Part shown: positions 44,801-54,398 of the stretch, in pieces
Position numbering within the stretch: the stretch's first letter is position 1
Layout of the letters: every line of letters begins with the position of its first letter
From: Linum tenue
Lineage: Eukaryota > Streptophyta > Magnoliopsida > Malpighiales > Linaceae
Length of the DNA stretch: 64,000 nt
Direction: 5' to 3'
NCBI GenBank assembly: GCA_946122785.1
Contig: CAMGYJ010000008.1
Coordinates: forward strand, 13,169,475 to 13,233,474
Program-made: the position numbers and the translations under genes
Notes under the pieces: model-generated
Seen by the model: only the letters and a program-made list of their open reading frames with translations
Databases searched by the model: none
What the model was told of the DNA's origin: nothing

Positions 44801-45820
44801 AATTTTAACATCTATTATTAATGATCGATTGTGAATAAACGACAAGAAAACATATCAAGTAAGAAACAGTATGATTTGATTTCAAAATATTTGAATTGAT
44901 ATACAAAGGGATTCTAACACTTGCTCTATCAGGTGACCAAATTCAAATGTGGTGGATTCGTGCTTGGTCTGGCTATAAACCATTGCCTATTCGACGGAAT
45001 CGCAGCAATGGAGTTCGTGAACTCATGGGGAGAGATCGCCAGAGGCCTCCCGCTCTCAATCCCGCCGTTCCTCGACAGAACCATCCTCAAGTCGCGCAAC
45101 CCTGCCCAAATCGACCACGTCCATGGCGAATTGCTCGATGTAGAACTCAAATTCGAAGACCCAAAAGAAGAAGAAGATCCCATGGTCTACAAGTCCTTCC
45201 CATTGACCTTCGAACAACTGGAAACCCTCAAATCCAAATCGGCGGCGGGAGGCGGCGACGTGGACCCACTGGCGGAGAAGAAACGCTCCACATTCGAAGC
45301 GCTTTCCGGGTTCGTGTGGAGGGCGCGAACCCAATCCCTGAACTTCCCGCCCAATCAACCCACCAAGCTCATCTTCGCCGTCGACGGTCGAGCCAAGTTC
45401 GTCCCTCCTCTGCCCACCGGGTACTTCGGGAACGGAATCGTGTTCACGAATTCGATCTGCGAGGCAGGGGAACTGGTTAATCAGCCGTTGTCGCGCGCGG
45501 CGGGGCTTGTTGGAGAGTCGGTAAGGATGGTGGACGACGGTTACATGAGGTCGGCGATCGATTACTTTGAGGTTACGAGGGCCAGGCCTTCCATGGCGGC
45601 GACTCTGGTGATCACGACGTGGTCGAGGCTGGCATTCGACACGGCGGATTTCGGATGGGGCGGGCCGCTTTTCTCCGCGCCGGTGGGGCTTCCGGGGAAG
45701 GAAGCGGTTCTGTTTCTGGCGGATGGGGAAGAGGAAGGAAGGAAGAAGGGGGTGCGTGTGTTTCTCGGGCTGCCGGCGTCGGCGATGAAGACGTTTGAGA
45801 AGTTGGTGAAAGAGGTGTGA
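38806..45820 (+). CDS. ASFT: BAHD acyltransferase copy E, ASFT/HHT1-like, 445 aa, with copia in its intron
   Basis: Exon 1 is 38806-39255 and exon 2 is 44933-45820; both splice sites are GT-AG and phase 0. The protein has [34 protein letters not shown] at H167-D171 (NHCLFDG) and DFGWG at 389-393 (followed by G where most members have E). [20 protein letters not shown] and [19 protein letters not shown] match aliphatic suberin feruloyl transferase (omega-hydroxypalmitate O-feruloyl transferase) closely. That enzyme transfers feruloyl from CoA to omega-hydroxy acids and fatty alcohols for suberin. The start was chosen at MDTPNGAV by alignment. The intron is 5677 bp, of which 5026 bp are one copia element plus its duplication, so the original intron was about 651 bp. 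The coding sequence is undamaged; splicing across the insert is the open question. Confidence 0.9.
39431..39657 (+). repeat. 5' LTR of copia element in gene E
   Basis: 227 bp, TGTTGAAG...TTGACA, identical by eye to 44225-44451. Confidence 0.95.
39848..44212 (+). CDS. copia gag-pol polyprotein, intact (1454 aa)
   Basis: A single frame from the ATG at 39848 to TAA, directly before the polypurine tract. In order it has: gag (residues 1 to about 220); two CCHC zinc knuckles at about 235-265 ([14 protein letters not shown] and [14 protein letters not shown]); an aspartic protease near 350 with [10 protein letters not shown] (A where DSG is usual); an HHCC finger (HFRLGHPH with CVHC); an integrase core ([24 protein letters not shown]); a serine-rich linker at about 850-900; reverse transcriptase ([26 protein letters not shown]); and RNase H ([26 protein letters not shown]). 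No stop or frameshift. The two knuckles and the different linker show it is a separate family from the element at 6037-11015. Confidence 0.95.
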   Translation: MDNSKNDALLPRFNGKNFALWEFQFRLHVQGKRLLPILDGTARVPAETASQKDRDDWAVNNASVMSLLLSSLEPGIALSLRGFSTASEMWGHLAKLYSKANASRKFDVEHDLAQLQQGELSISSYYQEAVTLWTEQDLILASLSSAPPTPDALSERASTRVMRFLMKLRPEFEGIRASLLHREVSTVEDVLSELLREETRLKSQAKIDIHSNGPGLAFAVGGKPQFHRTTKGEVICYHCKAPGHIQFHCPKRNTCNYCKLEGHLIAACPTLAQRSRSRSGGSRPGPSRSAVGGAYATVDVGSTARSSSGVSLTPEDVRRLVQDALKDVLPSALTSAFATGKTSSCSPSWHVDSAAYNHMTSSTSVFRTLDKSALGIALQAADGNRMEVKGVGHVVQPSISLPNTLYVPQLVPSLVSVGQLADDGCRVIFDADGCSVQDTRTGKELGRGSKKGRTYMLDHLAVQDGGGHVQDRLVGNISLRNSSQVANLKDKDNCESDLSSCSRQDVFSGFSVKLSNWDLWHFRLGHPHSVRLRTMFQNKWLSGSGLSEQDHECVHCLQAKLSQRSFTSSETVYSEPFELIHTDLWGPSPVTSRLGFRYFALFIDHATRFTWVFFLRQKSELFSCAQEFIQMVSTQFGKIIKILRSDPGGEFTSNPLQAMLRERGILVQQSCPGVSQQNGLVERKNRHVLELTRAILFHSQVPKMFWVEAVHTVVYLINRQITSVLSQRSPYQVLYSRLPNYGWLRVFGCSCYVLLAQRERTKLTPKAVRCVFLGYSEKHKGYVCYDPTARRVRISCHVVFLENMPYYGSTTSDVSSCMDLEFLRPFNYSTSSSAPVEEGDELGTLENSPSHENSPSHYFTSPGSSDSSTFSTGSSSSSISLSAGATSDSGTSSSSSSSSESTQDMAGLQANPPESPPPVRRSTRVNKGVPPPHHSEFVAFSTPSIVVPATYKQARGIEHWEKAMDVEKDALDAAETWDLVPRRPEYSVIGSKWVYTVKMLPDGSVERFRARVVAQGFCQEYGVDYAETFAPVAKMQTVRSLLAVAAMKGWDLLQLDVKNAFLHGDLKEVIYMERPPGYTRGDSSMVCRLKRSLYGLKQAPRAWFEKFQDTILDAGFVQSNNDPSLFLRNTSRGLTVLLIYVDDMIVTGNDQLGIQELKRVLHSAFNLKELGDLSYFLGLEIHRSAVGLHVCQRKYIIDLLEEAQMDECVPCGTPMEQNLKMRSGDGDLISNASLYRSIVGSLIYLTHTRPDISYAVQVVSQFMNSPRSPHWAAVQRILRYLKGTQDVGLVFPAAGEEVMEAYADADYAGCLDTRRSTSGWCVRLGQSFISWRCKKQDRVSKSSTEAEYRSMSEVASEIVWLKRLLAELGVVVRPPIRLHVDNTSAIRIATNPVLHDRTKHIEVHVHYIRQLVAEGEVVLAYITSEDQTADLLTKAVASARHWFLAHKLMLRQLH
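44225..44451 (+). repeat. 3' LTR of copia element in gene E
   Basis: 227 bp, identical by eye to the 5' LTR and followed by the target duplication GGTAC. Confidence 0.95.
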
Positions 45821-48800
45821 TTGGAGTCACTTATTAATCTTGGCGATGCAATACTGCCGATTTTAACGGTACGGTGTTTAGTGGCGGGAGAATGTTTATT
45901 ATTAAATAATTGAATTGAATATTAAGAGCGGTAAAAATATATAGAATGTGCATTCTTCACTCGAACCAAATACGATTATTAGTTGTAATCCTGTTAATAT
46001 TTGAAGGTGAATGTTTATCATCGATGATATACTATTTATAATTTTACTTTATTTTTATATCTTGTTAGAAGAAAATAACACTAGAAATACAATTTAAAAT
46101 ATATACCAAAACTCAAATGATTGAGGAACAATATTTTGTAATATATTATAATGTTATTAAAGAATTTTTAAATGTTACTATGATTATAATGTTACCTGTT
46201 TGAACTATTAATTATTTTGGATGAAAAACTTTGAAGAAGATTAACGAATTAACTAATATCAAGGTGGTCAAAATTTAATTCTTGGTAATCTCCATTTTAT
46301 ATCTATAATTAACCAATCACATAACGTGCTTTATTCACATAGCTAAATAAAAAAAAATTATGAATTACATAGCTAGATATCAAACGGCTAATTTTTTTAT
46401 AATTAAATGAGGAGGTGATCAACAAAATTGACTAATTTACCATGATTCCATCACCACATTTGGGCTTTTGGTTAAATTAATCTCCAACCAGGCCCACCAA
46501 CATTCCCCAACCCAAACACTACATTGTTGGGCATATTTCCTTCCTTACTGGACTAGTTTTGCCGCCCAACCCGTCGGGAAACCTTTTTGCAACTTTGCCG
46601 CGTGACCACGCCTTCCCTCCGCAGTCCTCCCAGGAGCCACAAGAACTTCTACAGATTTCAAAAAATTGCTTGAAAATTCCAGCGAGCGCGAATCTCTTCC
46701 GCAACGGATTTCCTTCTTCTGCAAGTACGAATCCAATGCCGCCGATGTATCACAATCCAGACAGTCTTCTTCGTCGCCAGCCGGTGACGATCGGACATAA
46801 AATATCCACTTACCGCCGCGAGTCGAAGCGAGCTGAGGACAGGCACGGCGATCGGAAGGTCTGCGAATGGAGGAGTTTTCCCGCTCTAAGGTACGGATGT
46901 AATTCTGTTCTTTAGATTACTGAAGGTACAAACAATTATGTGGCTCAATGGTTTACAAGCGTTCTGTGTGTGGTGTGTTTTGGGCCAGGTCTTTCGTTGC
47001 CTGCATTAATGGTGGAAATGTTAGGTCTACTGGTTGATTTTAGGATTTCGGGTATCTGTGTTTTTCAGCGCTTCATTGCATCGACCTTCTATTTAGACCT
47101 AAAAACTGTGAGAGATCTGTGATTTAACTAGCCAGGATATCTCATGTGGGGATGGTCCTAAAAAGGAGAACATGTTTGTAGTTTGTATTAATGAGGTAGG
47201 CAAGGGATTCTGTCATTTCCACTCCATGTTAGATAGATGTTAATGGATTGCTGAGGTGAAATATGTGGGGGAAGTCGAAGAGAAGTGGCAGTGAGGGACC
47301 AGAAACTTTGTACATTAGCATTATTATGTCCTCAGGCTTAATTAGATTTAAGTACTCTTTTTCTTGTGATTTGGTAGACATTCAATAACGATATGGGTCT
47401 AAAATTATCTTAAGAGATTGATCTAGAGGTAATGCCGAGACGACGACTTTAAATTCAAGATTGATTTCAATATTCACATGGAAAAGCCACATATAGATGT
47501 GAGATAATCAAAGAGCTCTGTGTCTCAGCAAGTTGGGCTTGGCTTTGCTGCTTTCCTCTTCAACTCCATTTATAGTCTCTGGTGAGTTAAGTTTGCGTTT
47601 GAGCTCCAGCTTATGTTGAAGTGCTTGCATGGTGGTATGATCTGGAAGACAGATGGGGGTATCCAGTTTAGGATCAGTATCAGTCAGGCAAATCAAAGTT
47701 TTGTCCTTTTACTTATAACTACAGTAGATCCCTGGATGAAATCAAATGGGAAAGAAACAAACAAGGATCACAGAAATGGGATCCACTGGTTCCCTTAGAT
47801 ATCTTCTTGTTTCCTTCCTGATATGATCTTGCATTGTTTAGAGTGGCGAACGCGGAAAAGGAGTAGAATTACATGGTGAAGAACGTCTGCATGTTTGTCT
47901 GCCAATACATTACTTCTTCTCATGCCGAAAATGGGTATTATTTAGGAAGCATGATGGCTTTAATGTATAACTGGTGAAAGGTTTCCTTTGACTGCCCTGT
48001 TTCAGTTCCTTCATAAAGTTAAATTTTGCAGCTTCTAATCTTTGTTTCTTGTTGAAAATACCCTTTTGTTGTCCATTCTGCCTGCATTGTGGGCTGCCTG
48101 TCCTCTTCTTAGGAAGCTGGTGGCAAACGCGACACACTTAAATCTGTCGTTTTTCCCCTGTTAAATTGTTGCAACCTGCTGAATGGACAACAGAAACTGT
48201 AATCTAACATAATTGGAGCAAGATGGGAAAAGAGGAATTAGTCCGCTGACATGAAACAGAATATGACAAGGCGAGGAATATGAACGAGTTACGATGGAGG
48301 GGAAGGCAGGGACGTCGATTATACAGTTGTTATAGAGATCCAATATTTGGTGGTATCGTGACTAATTTCCTCTCCTTGTTTTCTGCATGGCTATCGCTTC
48401 GAAGGAAACAAAATGACGGTGGTGGCAGTTTAAAGTTTGGAGAAACTTGGATTGTTTAGCTGAGGAGACCAAATCCAGAGCAAGGCTAGACCAGTAACTG
48501 CTACTGTGTTAGTTTGTTTATCTGTGAAGAAGAACCAGTGTGAAGGAAGGACCCTTCACTGGTTTCAGGCTGGCATGCATTTACTTATGAAGGCTGACAC
48601 TGAAGCTGATAGCTCTAGCTTGGAATCAAACAGTCTCCGGGGTAATTCTTATTCCTCTTATTCTCCCCACTTTCTATGCGGGATGTTTTGCACCTTAATT
48701 TTGATGTGCCGCCCATTCTAGAACCTTAAGTACGTTCGTGCCTTTAACTAGCACCTTCCGTTTGGGTAACTACTTGGTGGTTAGCCACAAGACCGTATAT

Positions 48801-49114
48801 CTAATTGGCTACAGAAGCTTAATGATGAAAAAGCTTGTCCATACTGACATATCTGCATTTGCATTTACACAGTGTTCCGACATAATAGTATCAACCAAGA
48901 GAAACACAGAAACCCAAATGATAATTGAGTATAAATTTGGTGAATCTGGGTCGTGGGTTTGAAGAATAGATTCCGCTGGGTTAACAGAAGGGCAGATTGC
49001 AAGACTGACAAAATGGTAGAGGGCAACTATGAAAATTAACGGAGAAGTCAATCCATTTATAGGAAAACTTTGTTGTGTCCCAGAACAAACTTCTCTAAGC
49101 CTTTTGATCTTTCA
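45821..49114. other. intergenic DNA, with one exon-like GC-rich patch
   Basis: Bases 45821-46540 are AT-rich without content. Bases about 46559-46900 are GC-richer, end at a donor-like AAGGTACGG, and could be the first exon or leader of an unrecognised plus-strand gene or noncoding RNA. The frame across it (118 codons) has no recognised domain. From 46900 to 49114 I see only intron-like or intergenic DNA. Confidence 0.4.
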
Positions 49115-49728
49115 CTAATGCCCACACAGAGAGTTCTCGCTTTTCGACGGTCTGAAATTCAATGCATTGAGGCTGTAGATGCAGAGATTGGGATTCCTGG
49201 CTTTGATTGCTATCTCATCTGATGTGGTTTTGTATCCAGGAACATTGCACGATTTGGATGAAGTCCGCATCAAGCTTGCCTCGCAGGAAGATGCAATGGC
49301 CGACTCTGCACACTCGATCCCATCAACAGCTGGTATTTCTAATTTGTACATTCCGTACCTGTTTGTTGTCCTGTTTACTGAGAATGCTATTTGCTCCCTT
49401 GTTTTCGGTGCACTTGCTTTGAACTTGCAGTCTATTCTAACTTCTGCATCTGGTTTCACAAAAAAACTTCACATAAGAAGACAACTAAAACCTCCATGAA
49501 AACATTGCCTCAATGAATATCCACGCACTAGCTCATAAGCAAGAAGAAAAATGTCTTACCTGGCATGAAGTAGCTGTGTCTGGAAAAGCTGTTATTAGAG
49601 CAGATATCACAATAAACAAACCCAATAACTCTGATTTGTGCATTTCTAGTGGGGAGCTCAACCTTTCGGGACAGTGATATAGTGAACAAAGAAGAGACGA
49701 ACAAAACAATAATAACCGGATGATTCAT
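49115..49728 (-). CDS. secreted Ole e 1-domain protein, 167 aa
   Basis: Two exons on the minus strand: 49728-49560 and 49449-49115, with a 110-bp GT-AG phase-1 intron. Residues 1 to about 20 are a hydrophobic signal peptide (MNHPVIIVLFVSSLFTISLS). Then comes the Ole e 1 core: VIGFVYCDIC, AEVRIDCKF, INFSVNR-like SVNRTTNRYG, YKLEIPAVDGIEC, SSCEASL, SCNVPG and NLCIYSLNALNFRP. The paired cysteines typical of the domain are present. Proteins of this pollen Ole e 1/extensin-like group are secreted to the cell wall; the molecular role of most is unknown. The intron position, just after SYFMP, and the total length fit the family. The gene stands alone, with no sequence-level link to the BAHD/P450 array. 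Confidence 0.85.
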
Positions 49729-52700
49729 GGCAAGATGAGAGCAAGTAGGAAATATAGACTTCTCCCCACACTAAGGCTTCTTCAACCTTTGTGAGCGCTT
49801 TGGATTTTAGTGGCAAAGAATTTTCAGAGCATTATCATGTACTACTAGAAGATGAGCTCTTCTTCAGGTTCTGTGGATAATGAAACGGAACAACAGCAGA
49901 GAATAGTTGGTGAATTCCAGCTTTGAGCGACAAGTAGGAGAAAATGAATTTTAATTCTTCTTTTTCTTCCCCTCACTAGAAACAAGGTCATGTGAATATC
50001 ATTTGGCCTATATGGAGGGAGGATGTGTAGCGGTAGGGAGAGGGAGTAGCTTTCAGTGGTCCGTTGGGCTTGAGTAGAAGGCTCTTTCTTTATTGCTTAG
50101 GGGGAGGAAAAGCCAATGGCAATTTATAGACTCACAGCAGGGAAAATGAAACATGTGGTTAAGGGTGTGGAAGTAGAGCTTAAGGGCTATGTGATTAGTG
50201 TCTGGTTCATCAAGCCACTTATCCATGGAAATTTATGACACACATGCTTGCTGCCATGGGTGGGTTGGTCGGTGTAGTTGTTAGCAATAACTATGAGAGG
50301 GGGGATAAGAGAGTAGAGACTACATAGTAGATAGGGAGGCTTCATTTGTATCCTATTCATGCAGTTCATATGAGCCTTTTTTAAAGACATTATGCAATCG
50401 CAAGCAAAAGAGCCATGGATCACATGGGCAGTTAAAAGTGGGAATGTCTCCCCCACTTGTAGAAACCAAAGTAAACAGTGCACCTTCAAGAGAAAGAAGA
50501 GCTAAATGTACTAACTAGTAACTGCTTACCGTCCTCACTCTCTCCCTCTCTCTTTACCTGCTCCTCTTCCTTCATTTGCCTCATTTCTGTAGCCAGGCTC
50601 TGTGAACTGAGCATTAATGGTTGATGTCATAAAAGCAAAGTGAGGGTGAGGTAGGAATGGAAAGGAAAGGAAAGGAAGGAGGGAGAAGAGATGGCTTTGA
50701 TGAATGCTGAATGGTAGCTGCTAGTGCATTGTGTCATTTCACTTTCAACTTCTGATAAGAGAGCCATAACCCATTTTGGGTGGCCTTATTTATACATAGT
50801 AGGTTGAGGAGCTATTGGCGCGTTGTTTGTTTTGTTTGTTTCTGTCATGAAAAGGCTTTACTGCTCCATAGTTGCTTTATCTTGTGCCTTATCTGTCTAA
50901 GATAGGATTTTGTTCGGTACAAAATTAGTTTGTGATATCTTATTGCACCAGCTTGATGTACTGGTGCAACTACGTATTAGTAGAAATCAAGTATTGCTAG
51001 CTTGATTTCAGCATTATAGTTAAAGTATTAGGCCCCGTTTAGTTTAGTTTTCATCCTGTTTTGCTCACTATGGTTTTCAAAGATGCACCCTACTCTGGTC
51101 TTTGTTCTGTTGTTGGTACAAGCCACACTACTCTTGGTAGTTGCAAGCCTCTGCCTGCCATATGATTCATCACAGCCTGTCTGAACAAACATTCTGATTT
51201 TTTGTTCCCATGGCTTTTATAGCAATTTCATCTGTCCTTTCTCAATGGGCCAAAGCTCAATGCTAACAGCCCAATTCCCATTCTCATCAGCTCATATCAG
51301 CCCCATAGCAAGCCTGTGGTCTTTAGGATCAGAAAACACCTTAATAGGCCCTGCCTATAATATAATAAGGAAATCAACCATCACTTTCCATTCCGATCTC
51401 CATGCCTGAAAATTGACAGGAAGATTAGGTCAAAATCTAAAAGGTAGGAGCTATATTAGGTAAGGTGAGGAGAGGATTCATTTGACTGGTCCACCACAGT
51501 GTTGGCCCAAAAGTTAGGGCATGTACTACCCTTTGGATTTTGGACCTATATCTAGACTACTTCCAAAGTTTTGATCTCAAATTTGGAACTTTGTATTGGA
51601 GCCACGGCTGGTTGGCTGGCTGATTAGCAATAACTTCATGTTTGTAAGAAGCTTACTGTTTGTCTGATAATTATGTATCTATCACATAATCCCAAAGCTA
51701 TGCAGTACAGATTATATTAAACAAAACTTTGAAGAATTTTTTATATAATGCATACTCCCCTGTTTATGAAAAGTCAAACTCTTAGCTTTAATATACTCCT
51801 AATTTGATGGCAAAAGATTTTCTGTTAAGCAAACCGACTATGTTTGTCTCATGTTACCATTTGTTTTTAGCTTTTGTTGAATTAGATTGAATGAATGCAT
51901 TGAATTGTATGTTTTTGAGTTGAAAAGGTCTAAAAATGAATTCGATATCATTCTATTACATGTTCTTTCACAATAAAAATATAACGGTCGATATTCTTCT
52001 TTATTTCTTGCAAGGATTGTTCATGTCAAATTTTTGAACTAATGTTAATAAATGACTGTTATATAGTTAATAGCATGTATTGTTCTCATTATTATCTTTT
52101 TCGATTTTTGGTTCATTTCATTTTTTAAAACAAAAAGATTAGAAAACAAATTGTTTGTCTACCTGATATATTTTGGTTGATGAAAGAGTCATTCTAAATA
52201 GGTTAAAGATTGGATACCTGGGATTGGTTGACAGGGTGCCACCTGCCGAGGCGTAAGAGAGGGTGGGAAACAAAGTAACATTTTGGTTTTGGACAAAATA
52301 GAACGACTTGTTGGAGATTTCCTTTTGTCTGTGGAGTTTAAGTTGAGTGAGAGTTGGAATTAAGGAGGGTAAATAAAAATATGCTTTTCACTGAAATAAT
52401 TGAATCATATGTTTTTCTAATAATTTTACTGCAATAAGAGAGTCGGACAAAGGAACACACTGCCGCCTGAGTGCTGGCCAGGACAAGCATAAGCCACTTG
52501 GTTCCCTTTGTCAAATCCAAGGGCACGGGCGGCGACTCCGACGCCACATCCGACGGCCTCGCCTATGTATGCTGTTTCCCCTCCATTTTTTTTATAGTGA
52601 AAGAAATGGCTCCTCTTGTCTTTTATAGTCTACTAATTAATCTTGCCGTTTAACTTATAAAACTTGAATCCTTTTTCTTTCCCATGAATTAACTGTTGGG

Positions 52701-54398
52701 TGCAAGTGAAGTTTTTTTATCCGAAAGCTAGCTCAAGGGGAGAGGGCTATCCACACTCTTGTGAATGACACAATTATCTTCGTGTGGCTTTTCTTTCGTA
52801 CTTGAAGGTCTCCCGATTTGCAACCCATCAACTCATACTAGTTTTTCGAACTAGTATAGTATAGATGTTTTACTAAGCATTCTTGTCTGATAAGCTAACT
52901 TAAGAGTAGAGGACTTTGCTGGTACACTTCGAAGGGGCGCTACCTCTTCCATGATTGAATAAAGTTGATGGAACATTGATTAGCAGACCTGGTATTCAGG
53001 CTCGAAACCTTCAGGATCGAAAGTTGGCTGTTTCACCATTCATTCACTCTCTCATTGGTAGCTTATGTTAATACGGTCATAAATCCTTATCTTTTCTCTA
53101 TTACATGCTTTTTCTGGCCAAGTGTGACAGTCATTCATGGTCGATAAAGATGTTATGCTTGTATTCTGTGCTATAACTCAAATTATCTGGTGCTCATATA
53201 GAGTTTGACGTTATGAAAGAAAAGATAGAATTTCTTGACATTATCCACTAGATTTGTGGGGTTGATGAGCGCTAATATTAAGTTAACCATGATTAGACAG
53301 TAAGCTCTAAGAATGATAAATGTCATAGTCATATTATTTTTAGTGTATGTAAAAATAAGGTCATTTTCACCAACTATGCTGTCTTTGTCCAGTTTATTCC
53401 CCCAAACTTTTAACTGCCAATGAAAAATGACCATTTCTGGAGATGTTAATTCAGCTAGGCCGGCCCAGGCACAGTAGAGGGTCCTCTCCAGGTTGTCATT
53501 TAGTCATCTCACAGAGAGAAAAGAATAGATTAAGCAAAATATAAGACAAAATGAATCCCTAGTAACCAGCAAAACCAGTTGATCAACCTTGTTACCAAGG
53601 TGACAAACTGGAGGATATTGATTTATATTATTAAACCTTTTACTATTCCCCCTCTTTAAATCGTTTTGTGATGTTTCATGGTGTCATCTCCCTTAAATCT
53701 AAACCTAATCAGAATAATATTCGAAATAATGGAATTCAAATGGTTACAAAAGAATTCTTGTTTTACTTCAGTCTTTTTGTACTTATCCTTGAAAGGTTTA
53801 TTTATTCAATTATGTCCATAGCTTGCATTTCTGTCTCTATTCACTTTTCCTCTTCACAAGCAAGGCAATATGCTTTGAAATGAAAATGATGGGAATGAAA
53901 AAGAAAAAAGTAATAAAAAAATCCATCTAGCAGGTTTTTTTCTTCTTCTCCACAATGAGGGTGTAAAGGTTCCGTTATCTAAATTATTAATCAAACTTGA
54001 ATTTGAGATCTCAAGAACATTGTAATTAATCCAGTATCGAAGACCAGGATAATTAGAACAGATAGAGTGAAAATCCAAAATAGTGGGGTGTTTTGTGTTC
54101 ACTTAGTGGTTTGTTGTGTGTAGTAGTAATCCCATAGTTAATTTGATATCGAAAATCTATTAATTAATAAGTTTATTTAGCATGTTTTCTATTTAGAGGG
54201 TTTATATTTCCAATATTTCCAACTACTATAACTAGGAGTAGCTTCGAGTAGTAGTAAAACTTTTGGCCATTTTCAGCTGTAATAGAAGAAAATTATACAA
54301 CCCATTTCTTTAATCCTTCTTCCCTTATACAAAAGACTTGACCTTTTCCAAGAGGGAAACAAACAAACAAAAGAAAGGTAGAAGAAGAAGAAGAAAAT
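49729..54398. other. long intergenic region upstream of the GRAS gene
   Basis: About 4.7 kb without a recognised gene. There are TC-rich tracts near 50540-50575 and a purine run near 50660-50690. A small GC-rich island at about 52460-52570 encodes nothing I recognise. The segment probably holds the regulatory regions of the flanking, divergently oriented genes. Confidence 0.5.

Noticed and set aside
52338..52653. GC-rich island as an exon
   Set aside because: Short frames on both strands but no family match, partner exon or start context that I could support.
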